Source: CAIPVR01 sp049316905
GTDB lineage: Bacteria; Actinomycetota; Acidimicrobiia; Acidimicrobiales; Microtrichaceae
DNA length: 21,010 bases
Direction of reading: 5' to 3'
NCBI GenBank assembly: GCA_049316905.1
Contig: JBMOJH010000057.1
Location: forward strand, 1 to 21,010
Positions 1 through 5,894 of the stretch are shown here, one piece after another. A program made the translations under genes and the position numbers. The notes under the pieces are model-generated. The model did not search any database, was not told the DNA's origin, and saw nothing but the letters and a program-made list of their open reading frames with translations. Position 1 is the first letter of the stretch. Every line of letters starts with the position of its first letter.

Positions 1-70
1 GAGCCGACCGTGACGGAGCCGACCGTGACGGAGCCGACCGTGACGGAGCCGACCGTGACGGAGCCGACCG
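1..70. repeat. 15-bp tandem repeat at left edge
   Basis: The unit GAGCCGACCGTGACG occurs four times perfectly (starting at 1, 16, 31 and 46), followed by a 10-base partial copy at 61-70. Because 15 is a multiple of three it stays open in several frames; the plus frame would read a Glu-Pro-Thr-Val-Thr pentapeptide. It abuts the window edge, so its full length is unknown. It lies downstream of the FtsL-like gene, where ftsI would be expected. Either a true minisatellite or a contig-end assembly artefact is possible. Confidence 0.9.
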
Positions 71-177
71 GGTGGCGGACGGCGAGGTCGGGGTGCGTCG
101 GAGCGCGGAGCGTCCGTCGCCCCGACGCGCGGGCGGCGACGCGGACCGGCGCGGTCCCGGACGGTTCGAGCGGGAAC
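71..177. other. Apparent non-coding stretch after the FtsL-like gene
   Basis: On the minus strand, from the FtsL-like stop to the window edge, there is no ATG, GTG, TTG or CTG at all, because the plus strand lacks CA dinucleotides there. No gene can therefore start in this interval on that strand, and the expected ftsI start must lie to the left of the window. Nothing else is recognisable. Confidence 0.6.
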
Positions 178-684
178 TCACCCCGGCCCGACCCCGGCGG
201 GGACCGGGGGCGCCGTGGACGACGCCGCGGCGGGCTCGGCGGCGGGCACCGCCGCCGCAGGACCGGGCTCCACCATGCCCATGGCCGCGGCCTGGTCGAG
301 AATGCGCTCGGGCGACTCCGCGGTGGCGACCTGGACCCGTAGCTCGCGGCCGCGCTCGTCGGCCCGGGCGATCTGTGTGGCCAGGCGGTCGGAGCGCTCC
401 TGGACCGAGATCCGCTCGCCCTGGACGAACACCGACCCGCCCATCACGGCGAGGAGCAGGACCACGGCACCGGCGAGGAGGCGTCGCCACCCGGTGCGGG
501 GGGCGGCGACGACGGCGAGCCGCGGCCCGGTCGACTCCTGGGGGAGCGACCGGGCCGCCGGACGGGGACGCGGCGCCGCGCCACGGGCGCGGGTCGCGGT
601 CGATCGGGAGCGCGCCGCCGTGCGGTCCCGCGCGGGCGCGGACCGATCGCGTGCCGGCGCGGAGCGGGCGCGGACGGCCGTCAC
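178..684 (-). CDS. ftsL: FtsL-like cell division / septum formation protein
   Basis: This encodes a 168-aa predicted bitopic membrane protein of the divisome. The GTG start at 684 overlaps the rsmH stop as GTGA, which fixes the start and implies translational coupling. Residues 1-66 form a basic, Arg/Ala/Ser-rich cytoplasmic region containing the heptapeptide RSAPARD twice. Residues about 67-88 (LLAGAVVLLLAVMGG core) are one TM helix. Residues 90-128 (ERISVQERSDRLATQ onward) look like a coiled coil, then an Ala/Pro-rich tail. FtsL sequences diverge strongly, so the call rests on topology plus position after rsmH. In characterised bacteria FtsL works with FtsB/FtsQ to activate FtsWI. Low-complexity termini make the protein longer than the roughly 100-120 aa common in other phyla. 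No other function fits better. Confidence 0.8.
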   Translation of the reverse strand: MTAVRARSAPARDRSAPARDRTAARSRSTATRARGAAPRPRPAARSLPQESTGPRLAVVAAPRTGWRRLLAGAVVLLLAVMGGSVFVQGERISVQERSDRLATQIARADERGRELRVQVATAESPERILDQAAAMGMVEPGPAAAVPAAEPAAASSTAPPVPAGVGPG

Positions 685-1625
685 GCGGGCTCCGGGATCC
701 GCTCGGCGGCACGTACCCGCACGCTCTCGGCGCGGCGGTTCGCGGCCACCTCGTCGGCGTCCGCCTTCCAGGCGCCGCGCTTGAGCAGGCGCACGGTGGG
801 CACGGCACCGCAGCCGCAGGGCAGCCCGGGCGGGCAGGTGCACCCGCCGGTGGCGGCGTCGCGCAGGTGCTCCTTGACCATGCGGTCCTCGAGCGAGTGG
901 TACGACATCACGACGACCCGACCGCCGGGCTGCAGGACCGACACGGCGCCGTCGAGGGCGTCCGCCAGCTGCTCGAGCTCGCGGTTCACCTCGATGCGGA
1001 TGGCCTGGAACGTGCGCTTCGCCGGGTGGCCGCCGTGGCGTCGGGCCGGCGCCGGGATGGCGTCACGCACCACGGTGGCGAGCTGCTCGGTGGTGAGGAT
1101 CGGCCGGGCGTCGACGATGGCGCGGGCGATGCGGTGGGCGTGGCGCTCCTCGCCGAACGCCTCGAGCACCCGGGCGAGCTGCGGGAACGAGTAGTCGTTC
1201 ACCACGTCGAGCGCGCTGAAGGACTGGCGTCGGTCCATCCGCATGTCGAGGGGGGCGCCGGAGCGGTACGAGAACCCGCGTTCGGCCACATCGAGCTGGG
1301 GGGACGAGACACCGAGGTCGAACAGCACGGCACTGGCTCCTTCGTTGGTCCTGTCGGTCACGAGTCGCTCCAGCTGGTCGAAGCCGGAACGGACGATCTC
1401 CACCCGGTCACCGAACCGGGCGAGGCGCCGGGCCGCCGCGGCGCAGGCCGCGTCGTCACGGTCGAGGCCGAGGAGGTGCAGGCCCGGATGGGCGTCGAGC
1501 ACCGCCTCGGCGTGGCCACCGCCGCCGAGGGTGGCGTCCACGTAGAGCCCGTCGGGGACGGGCGCGAGGAGCTCCACGACGAGGTCGAGGAGGACGGGGA
1601 CGTGGGCGAAGCCGTCATCGGACAC
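681..1625 (-). CDS. rsmH: 16S rRNA (cytosine-1402-N4)-methyltransferase RsmH
   Basis: RsmH (MraW) uses S-adenosylmethionine to methylate N4 of C1402 in 16S rRNA, at the ribosomal P site. The 314-aa product has the family hallmarks: HVPVLLDLVVELL near residues 8-20, the SAM-binding loop DATLGGGGHAE at 30-40, GLDRD at 53-57, then DLGVSSPQLD and ERGFSY, and YHSLEDRMVKEH near the C-terminus. The GTG start at 1625 is chosen because GGGGGAG lies five bases upstream and because the length then matches the usual family size of about 310. A longer reading frame to 1742 lacks a conserved extension. It follows mraZ in the same direction after a 192-base gap and couples by a 4-base overlap to the FtsL-like gene. 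Confidence 0.96.
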   Translation of the reverse strand: MSDDGFAHVPVLLDLVVELLAPVPDGLYVDATLGGGGHAEAVLDAHPGLHLLGLDRDDAACAAAARRLARFGDRVEIVRSGFDQLERLVTDRTNEGASAVLFDLGVSSPQLDVAERGFSYRSGAPLDMRMDRRQSFSALDVVNDYSFPQLARVLEAFGEERHAHRIARAIVDARPILTTEQLATVVRDAIPAPARRHGGHPAKRTFQAIRIEVNRELEQLADALDGAVSVLQPGGRVVVMSYHSLEDRMVKEHLRDAATGGCTCPPGLPCGCGAVPTVRLLKRGAWKADADEVAANRRAESVRVRAAERIPEPA

Positions 1626-1817
1626 GGTGCTCCCCCACCGGGCGCAGCGGGCCACGGCGCTGGGCGGACCTCCGACCGGGCGAACGCCGCCGGGATGTCT
1701 CCCCGGACGGCTCGATTGGTCGCGGACGGAGTGCGGTGCCAACCCACACGCCGGCCGGAGGGCCGCCCCGCGCCGGGCCCGCCGACGACGTGGACACGGA
1801 TGACACGAACGCGGAGC
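1626..1817 (-). other. mraZ-rsmH intergenic spacer
   Basis: The 192-base spacer between mraZ and rsmH has no convincing gene. Only the rsmH Shine-Dalgarno (GGGGGAG, about 1631-1637) is clear. An open frame continues upstream of rsmH to 1742, but its translation is Arg/Pro/Gly-rich and has no RsmH-like content. The spacer is longer than many mraZ-rsmH junctions and could hold a second promoter or leader, but I see no defined element. Confidence 0.5.
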
Positions 1818-2252
1818 TCACAGGAACTCCAGACGGGCGAAGCGGTCGACGATGGTGGCGCCGTTCTCGTCGGGCTCCTCCATGCGGGCCTCGAGCGAGT
1901 TCCAGGCGCCGCGGGGGTAGACCGCCGCGTAGTTCCCCGAGCCGACGACGGTGACGTCGCGGTCGAGGCCGATCTTGTCGCGCAGCCGCGAGCTCAGCCC
2001 GATGCGGTTCTGCGAGTCGGGCTGGAACGGCGTGACGAACGAGAAGAGGTACTGGAGCTGGGCCCGGTCGAACTCGCCGCTCGCCTCGAGCCGGCGCCGG
2101 TAGCGCTCCCACTCCCCCGAGGTGAACAGCCCGGCGGAGTTGCCCAGGTAGGTGACGAACCCGCCCTCGGCGAAGGCGGCCCGGTACGACGCGGGCAGCA
2201 CGAGACGGCCCTTGCCGTCGATCGTGTGCTCGAAGGAGTCGTAGAAGTCCAC
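1818..2252 (-). CDS. mraZ: Transcriptional regulator / division protein MraZ
   Basis: MraZ is a small DNA-binding protein that forms ring oligomers and represses the promoter of its own division/cell-wall cluster. The 144-aa product matches the usual length (about 143-152). It has two SpoVT-AbrB-type half domains: residues 7-22 with FEHTIDGKGRLVLPA, and residues 77-90 with QPDSQNRIGLSSRL. WERYRRRLE lies between them, as in the family. The GTG start at 2252 has AGAGG upstream with about five bases of spacing. The in-frame starts at 2396 and 2372 are rejected because they fall in the predicted promoter/operator upstream of the likely transcription start near 2361. That leaves a 5' leader of roughly 110 bases. 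Confidence 0.95.
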   Translation of the reverse strand: MDFYDSFEHTIDGKGRLVLPASYRAAFAEGGFVTYLGNSAGLFTSGEWERYRRRLEASGEFDRAQLQYLFSFVTPFQPDSQNRIGLSSRLRDKIGLDRDVTVVGSGNYAAVYPRGAWNSLEARMEEPDENGATIVDRFARLEFL

Positions 2253-2355
2253 GGTGCCTCTGGCGGTGCGCCGGTCGGTTGGGACGGGGGCCGACCGCTC
2301 CGTTGCGGTGCCCTCGACGGTCGGAGGACGAGGGGCTCCGTTGCCCCCCTGTCCT

Positions 2356-2389
2356 CCACTTCGAGCCACCATATGCCACCTTCCTCCAC
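2356..2389 (-). promoter_or_regulatory. Four-repeat MraZ box (auto-operator)
   Basis: On the minus strand GTGG occurs four times at exactly 10-bp steps; the plus-strand CCAC positions are 2356-2359, 2366-2369, 2376-2379 and 2386-2389. Known MraZ operators are short G-rich direct repeats spaced one helical turn apart just upstream of mraZ. The array spans the predicted -10 and spacer, so MraZ binding would occlude RNA polymerase. The spacing and position are seen directly; the binding is inferred. Confidence 0.82.
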
Positions 2390-2396
2390 GTGACAA
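2368..2396 (-). promoter_or_regulatory. mraZ promoter (-35 TTGTCA, 17 bp, -10 TATGGT)
   Basis: Reading the minus strand, TTGTCA (2396-2391) is followed by a 17-base spacer and TATGGT (2373-2368), the best sigma70-like promoter in the window. A start of transcription near 2361 is expected. It lies inside the GTGG box array, which supports autoregulation and argues against the upstream mraZ start codons. Confidence 0.72.
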
Positions 2397-2454
2397 CGTT
2401 TACAGCGGTGTAGTTCGCGCGATCCGCGCGATTCACCGCCCCTACCCCGGGCTA

Positions 2455-2496
2455 TGTGTCGCGTGGAGGTGGTGATCGCCTCCTCCACGCGACACA
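2455..2496 (-). terminator. 15-bp perfect hairpin between the lipoate ligase-like gene and mraZ
   Basis: TGTGTCGCGTGGAGG (2455-2469) is perfectly complementary to 2482-2496, with a 12-base loop. The stem begins about 30 bases after the stop of the 2526-3197 gene, in the right place to end that transcript before the mraZ promoter. There is no T-run after it, so a classical intrinsic terminator is not certain. The arms also resemble the mraZ -35/first-box sequence, so a regulatory role is an alternative. Confidence 0.6.
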
Positions 2497-2525
2497 GTGG
2501 TGGGGGTGGGCGGTCGGGCGGGGGC

Positions 2526-3197
2526 TCAGGTAGGGAGGGCGGCGACGAGGCGGTCGAGCACCGCCCCGTCGACCGCCGCCACCCGGTCCCGCAGCGCATC
2601 GGCCACCGTGGCCGCGGCGTCGGCGGCCAGCACGCCGGTCAGGACCGTCGGGTCCCACGCCAGGTACGCCACGCACTGGAACCGGGCCAGGTGGCGGGTG
2701 CGGCGCTGGGAGATCCCCACGACCTTGGCGCCCGCACGCACCACCTCGCCGGGACCGACCGCGGCGAAGCACGCGATCCTCGCCGCGGCGCGGTCGTCGA
2801 CCCCGTCGCGGTGCACGACCGCGCCCGGCTCTCGCGCCGCCCCCGACCCACCGACCGCGCCGGGCCCGCCGAGCGCCCGGGCCCAGGCCTCGCCCAGCCA
2901 CCACGTGGCGCGGCCCACGTCGTCGTCCCAGAGGTCGTCGCCCGCCGGCACCACCACGTCGACCCAGACCTGGGCGCCGGGCAGCAGGTGCACCGCTCCC
3001 CCGCCCGAGCGGCGCCGGGCGACCTCCACGCCGGCCGCGTGGATGGCCGGGCCGTCGAGCAGGCCGTCGGGCTGGGTGCTGCCGAGCACCACGGCCGGTG
3101 CCACCACGTCGTGGACCCGCACCAGTCGTCGCGCCGGCACGTCGGCCGCATGAAGTGCCGCGGCGCCGCCCCTACGGTGCTCGATCTCCCAGGGCAC
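2526..3197 (-). CDS. LplA/LipB-fold lipoate--protein ligase-like protein
   Basis: This 223-aa protein belongs to the biotin/lipoate protein ligase fold (BPL/LPL catalytic domain). Members attach or transfer lipoyl (or octanoyl/biotinyl) groups to lysines of carrier domains in the cytoplasm. Supporting motifs are RRRSGGGAVH at residues 61-70 (the RRxSGGGAV signature) and AGAKVVGISQRRTRHLARFQC at 155-175, where K158 aligns with the conserved active-site lysine. It is shorter than E. coli LplA (about 337 aa) because it lacks the accessory C-terminal domain. The GTG start at 3197 lies seven bases after the stop of the upstream membrane-protein gene, so the two are probably co-transcribed. The exact acyl substrate cannot be read from the sequence. 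Confidence 0.8.
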   Translation of the reverse strand: MPWEIEHRRGGAAALHAADVPARRLVRVHDVVAPAVVLGSTQPDGLLDGPAIHAAGVEVARRRSGGGAVHLLPGAQVWVDVVVPAGDDLWDDDVGRATWWLGEAWARALGGPGAVGGSGAAREPGAVVHRDGVDDRAAARIACFAAVGPGEVVRAGAKVVGISQRRTRHLARFQCVAYLAWDPTVLTGVLAADAAATVADALRDRVAAVDGAVLDRLVAALPT

Positions 3198-3204
3198 CGG
3201 CGGC

Positions 3205-3849
3205 TCAGGCGGCGGGCGCGTGGGGGCGGCGGCCCTGCGCCGCCAGCACGACGATCGCCACGAGCGAACCCATCAGCACCAGGGCGGCGGGCACCACCAC
3301 GAGCCACGGCACCGAGGGCGAGTCCGCGTCCGTGCGCTCCACCGCCACCACGGTGGCGTCGCCCGCGACCTTCACGTCGTAGGAACCGGCGCGGACCGCG
3401 GGGAACTCGGCCACGGCCACCCAGCGGGCGTCGGCCCGTTCCATCTCCGCCGCGCGACCCGGCGTTCTCACCTCCACGGGCAGGCCGTCGGGGCCGACCA
3501 CGCTCACGCCGCCGTCGGGAACCCCGGACGCGCTGTCGGACCGCTCCCGCTCGTACACCGAGTAGTTGCCGGTCGTGCACTCGGTGGTGAGCGTGGCGGG
3601 GACCGGCACGGGCTGCACCGGCGGCGGCGCCGCCACCAGCGCGGGGACCAGGGTGACGAACACCAGGAGGCCGGAGACCACTGCGATCAACACCAGGGCG
3701 GCCATCATGCGCTCACGGCGACGACGCCGCAGCCCGGCCGGACGACCGACGGCCGTCGGCTCGTCCCGCTCGGCCGACGCTGCCCCGGCCAGCGCGCCGG
3801 ACGCCCCACCCGCGGCCCAGGCGGGCAGTTCGCCAGCGTCGCTGCTCAT
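3205..3849 (-). CDS. Hypothetical two-TM membrane protein
   Basis: I do not recognise this 214-aa protein. From the ATG at 3849 it has a low-complexity Ala/Gly-rich N-terminus and a basic patch LRRRRRERMM at 40-49. TM helix 1 spans about 48-73, followed by a Pro-rich linker (APPPVQPVPVPA). An external domain of about 100 residues has a beta-rich look and ends near SYDVKVAGDATVVAVE. TM helix 2 spans about 181-204, and the C-terminus is short and basic. The topology suggests both termini are cytoplasmic with the middle domain outside. It is the first gene of a pair with the lipoate ligase-like gene; the pairing suggests co-transcription, not necessarily a shared function. Confidence 0.75.
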   Translation of the reverse strand: MSSDAGELPAWAAGGASGALAGAASAERDEPTAVGRPAGLRRRRRERMMAALVLIAVVSGLLVFVTLVPALVAAPPPVQPVPVPATLTTECTTGNYSVYERERSDSASGVPDGGVSVVGPDGLPVEVRTPGRAAEMERADARWVAVAEFPAVRAGSYDVKVAGDATVVAVERTDADSPSVPWLVVVPAALVLMGSLVAIVVLAAQGRRPHAPAA

Positions 3850-3878
3850 CGAGCGCCGTTCTCGGGTGCCACCCCCGC

Positions 3879-3884
3879 AGGCTA
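3879..3884 (-). promoter_or_regulatory. Candidate -10 element for the membrane-protein/lipoate ligase pair
   Basis: TAGCCT on the minus strand (3884-3879) would give a transcript start near 3872 and a leader of about 23 bases before the ATG at 3849. The hexamer is identical to the one upstream of the divergent Nudix gene. No good -35 is visible 16-19 bases upstream. Confidence 0.4.
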
Positions 3885-3932
3885 AACGGGCGACGCCCTG
3901 CGGACACGGGAAACGCGCCGACCGTTCCGTCG

Positions 3933-3938
3933 TAGCCT
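3933..3938 (+). promoter_or_regulatory. Candidate leaderless -10 element for the Nudix gene at 3947
   Basis: TAGCCT ends eight bases before the ATG at 3947, so transcription would begin at or next to the start codon. No Shine-Dalgarno precedes that ATG, which fits a leaderless transcript. Confidence 0.5.
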
Positions 3939-3946
3939 CATCAGCC

Positions 3947-4507
3947 ATGGGATCGGTCATGGGAGGCGGAGCGGCGGGGCGGTCCTGGTCCCGGCGCCGG
4001 GCGGCCCGGGTGGTCGTGCTCGACCCGCAGGACCGGGTGCTCCTGATCGAGGCCCGCGATCCGGCCCGGAGGAGCACGGTCGGATGGTGGGAGATCCCCG
4101 GCGGGGGCGTGGACCCCGGGGAGGAGATCGTCGACGCCGTTCGCCGCGAGCTCTGGGAGGAGGCCGGCATCGGCGAGGCCGACATCGGCCCGTGCGTGTG
4201 GACCCAACGGGTGGAGTACACCTTCGGCGGCATCCACTTCGACCAGGACGAGTGGATCCACGTCGCCCGATGCGACGGCATCACCACGGGACCGCGCGGC
4301 CTCGAGTACCTCGAGGCGATGGCGTTCTCGCAGATGCGGTGGTGGACCGTGGAGGACCTGCTCGACCACGGCCCCCGGACCATCCCCTACCGGCTGCTCG
4401 AGTTCGTGGAGGACGTGGCCGCAGGCAACTGGCCGGAGATGCCGATCGACATCACCCCGGCCGAGCACCACGTCCAACGCTGGCAGGCCCACGGCATGGG
4501 TGAGTGA
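3947..4507 (+). CDS. Nudix hydrolase
   Basis: Nudix enzymes cleave nucleoside diphosphates linked to another moiety. This 186-aa protein has a perfect Nudix box (G-x5-E-x7-REUxEExGU) at about residues 53-75: GGVDPGEE then IVDAVRRELWEEAGI. Before it lies RVVVLDPQDRVLLIEARDP, the usual first strands, and GWWEIPGG introduces the box. The C-terminal part (WWTVEDLLDHGPRTIPYRLLEFVED) resembles the conserved tail of actinobacterial Nudix proteins annotated as NUDIX or MutT-like. The ATG at 3947 is chosen for its -10 spacing; a second ATG at 3959 has GGGA upstream and is a real alternative. The substrate is unknown. It converges on the MenC-like gene with a 15-base gap. Confidence 0.9.
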   Translation: MGSVMGGGAAGRSWSRRRAARVVVLDPQDRVLLIEARDPARRSTVGWWEIPGGGVDPGEEIVDAVRRELWEEAGIGEADIGPCVWTQRVEYTFGGIHFDQDEWIHVARCDGITTGPRGLEYLEAMAFSQMRWWTVEDLLDHGPRTIPYRLLEFVEDVAAGNWPEMPIDITPAEHHVQRWQAHGMGE

Positions 4508-4522
4508 CGGGCCGCGTCGACC

Positions 4523-5623
4523 TCAGCCCAGCACGACCTCGTCGACCGTCCAGCGCGCGAGCCGAGCCGGGTCCGGCCGGCGCCCGCACCCCGGCCCCGT
4601 CGGGAGGACCATCTCGCCCCGCCCGTCGAGCACGAGCGGCTCGGTGAGGTCCTCCGCCACATAGCGGCTGCTCGGGCCGAGGTCGGTGGGCCAGGTGCAT
4701 GCGTCGAGCCCTGCCACCGCGAGCGCTGCGGCCCGGCCGAGACCCAGCTCGTACATGCCGCCCACGAACACCTCCACGCCGTGGTCCGCCGCGAACCGGG
4801 CTGCCACTGCTGCGGCCGCCACGCCGCCGAGCCGGGCCGGCTTCACCGACACGCCGTCGACCGCCCCCGCGAGCACCGCGGCGCGCACGGCGTCGGCCGA
4901 CCGCAGCGACTCGTCGAGCACGAGCGGTGTGCGCAACCCGGCGCGCAGCCCGGCGAGCTCATCCCACGTGCGCCCCGGCGCCAGCGGCTGCTCCAGATGG
5001 GCGAGCCCCAGCCGGTCGAGGCGCTCCAGCAGGTCCGGCCGGTCGTCGAGGCAGCCGTTCGCGTCCACCGCCACGGCCACCGTGACCGCCTCCTGCACGG
5101 CGACGACGGTGTCGAGGTCCGCGGGACCCCCGACCTTCACCTTCACCATCGCGGCCCCCTGCGCGACCGCGGCCGCCGCCTCGGCCACTGATTCCTCCGG
5201 GTCGGCGCCCACGCCGGCGAGGACTGCGGTCCACGACACCGTCGACCGCTCCGCTCCCAGCTCGTCGCGCAGGGACCGGCCCGCCGCGCGGAGGCGCGCG
5301 TCGAGCGCGGCGTCGGCCAGGGCCGCGGTGGCGGCCGGGAGCCCGGCCACCGGACCGGGTGTCGGCGCGCCGGCGCTGCGCGCCATCACGAGCGCCGGAC
5401 CGAGGACGGTGGTGAGGCCCTGCCACGCGGCGTCGGTGGTCTCGGTCGCGTAGCCGGGGGTCGACAGCGTGGGGCACTCCGCCCAGCCCTCGGTGCCCTC
5501 GTCCCCCGTCCAGCCCACGAGCACCGAGTCCCGCACGTGCTCGGCGCCGTGGGCGCTCCGGCGCTCATTCACCAGCGGCACCCGCACTCGCACGAGGCGC
5601 AGGCGCGCCGGGAGCCCGTTCAC
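4523..5623 (-). CDS. menC: o-Succinylbenzoate synthase-like enolase-superfamily enzyme
   Basis: MenC dehydrates SHCHC to o-succinylbenzoate in menaquinone synthesis. The 366-aa product carries the complete enolase-superfamily catalytic set: K161 and K163 in MVKVKVGG, metal ligands D187 (VAVDANG), E211 (LEQPL) and D237 (VLDES), and K261 in VSVKPARLGG. The two lysines on opposite faces are characteristic of the muconate-lactonizing/OSBS subgroup. The N-terminal capping domain starts near LRLVRVRVPL. The GTG start at 5623 overlaps the upstream stop as GTGA. OSBS and N-succinylamino-acid racemase cannot be separated by eye; a respiratory actinomycete makes menaquinone synthesis the likelier role. 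Other men genes are not in the window. Confidence 0.82.
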   Translation of the reverse strand: MNGLPARLRLVRVRVPLVNERRSAHGAEHVRDSVLVGWTGDEGTEGWAECPTLSTPGYATETTDAAWQGLTTVLGPALVMARSAGAPTPGPVAGLPAATAALADAALDARLRAAGRSLRDELGAERSTVSWTAVLAGVGADPEESVAEAAAAVAQGAAMVKVKVGGPADLDTVVAVQEAVTVAVAVDANGCLDDRPDLLERLDRLGLAHLEQPLAPGRTWDELAGLRAGLRTPLVLDESLRSADAVRAAVLAGAVDGVSVKPARLGGVAAAAVAARFAADHGVEVFVGGMYELGLGRAAALAVAGLDACTWPTDLGPSSRYVAEDLTEPLVLDGRGEMVLPTGPGCGRRPDPARLARWTVDEVVLG

Positions 5624-5889
5624 CCCCGGTCGGTGACCCGCGGCCAGGCCCGGCACCACTCCAGGTAGGCCAGGAGGTCGCGTCCGGTGGCCGCGGCGGG
5701 GTCGCCGTCGCCGCCGTAGTTCGTCACCATCCGGAACCGCAGGTACTCCTCCGGCGGCAGCGGCAGGTAGGGCGGCTCCCGCCACCAGCCGTGCCGGGCG
5801 AGCCGCAGCCCCTGGGTGACCGCGGTGGGCCACAGGTCGGGGCGGCGGGCCAGGGCGCCGACGGCACCTCGGGGGACACGGGAGGCCAC
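5620..5889 (-). CDS. Small conserved-looking hypothetical protein (89 aa)
   Basis: This 89-aa product lies between the ROK kinase and the MenC-like gene. The GTG start at 5889 sits five bases after the ROK stop, with GAGGG close upstream, and the stop overlaps the next start as GTGA. Such tight packing argues that it is real. The composition is not low-complexity: the centre is rich in Trp, Tyr and Pro (HGWWREPPYLPLPPEEYLRF, then RMVTNYGGDGD), and the end reads LLAYLEWCRAWP. No signal peptide or TM segment is visible. I recall similar short WWR-PPYLPLP proteins as uncharacterised actinobacterial ORFs, but I cannot give a function. It may be a helper of either neighbour. Confidence 0.78.
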   Translation of the reverse strand: MASRVPRGAVGALARRPDLWPTAVTQGLRLARHGWWREPPYLPLPPEEYLRFRMVTNYGGDGDPAAATGRDLLAYLEWCRAWPRVTDRG

Positions 5890-5894
5890 GTCCC

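Noticed and set aside
10..342. Plus-strand 110-aa frame beginning with Glu-Pro-Thr-Val-Thr repeats
   Set aside because: It is only the tandem repeat read in one frame, then antisense to the FtsL-like gene; no ribosome binding site and no coherent sequence follow.
72..2393. 773-aa plus-strand open frame across the mra cluster
   Set aside because: It is antisense to rsmH and mraZ, which have unmistakable motifs. High GC leaves long open shadow frames, and the translation is Arg/Gly/Pro-rich without domain content.
2372..2396. Upstream in-frame ATG starts for mraZ (192 or 184 aa)
   Set aside because: They fall in the -35/-10 and GTGG-box region, upstream of the likely transcript start, and add a non-conserved extension to a protein that fits 144 aa.
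2416..2432. Direct repeat CGCGCGAT twice, nine bases apart, upstream of the mraZ -35
   Set aside because: Short and GC-only; easily produced by chance in this composition, with no second line of support.
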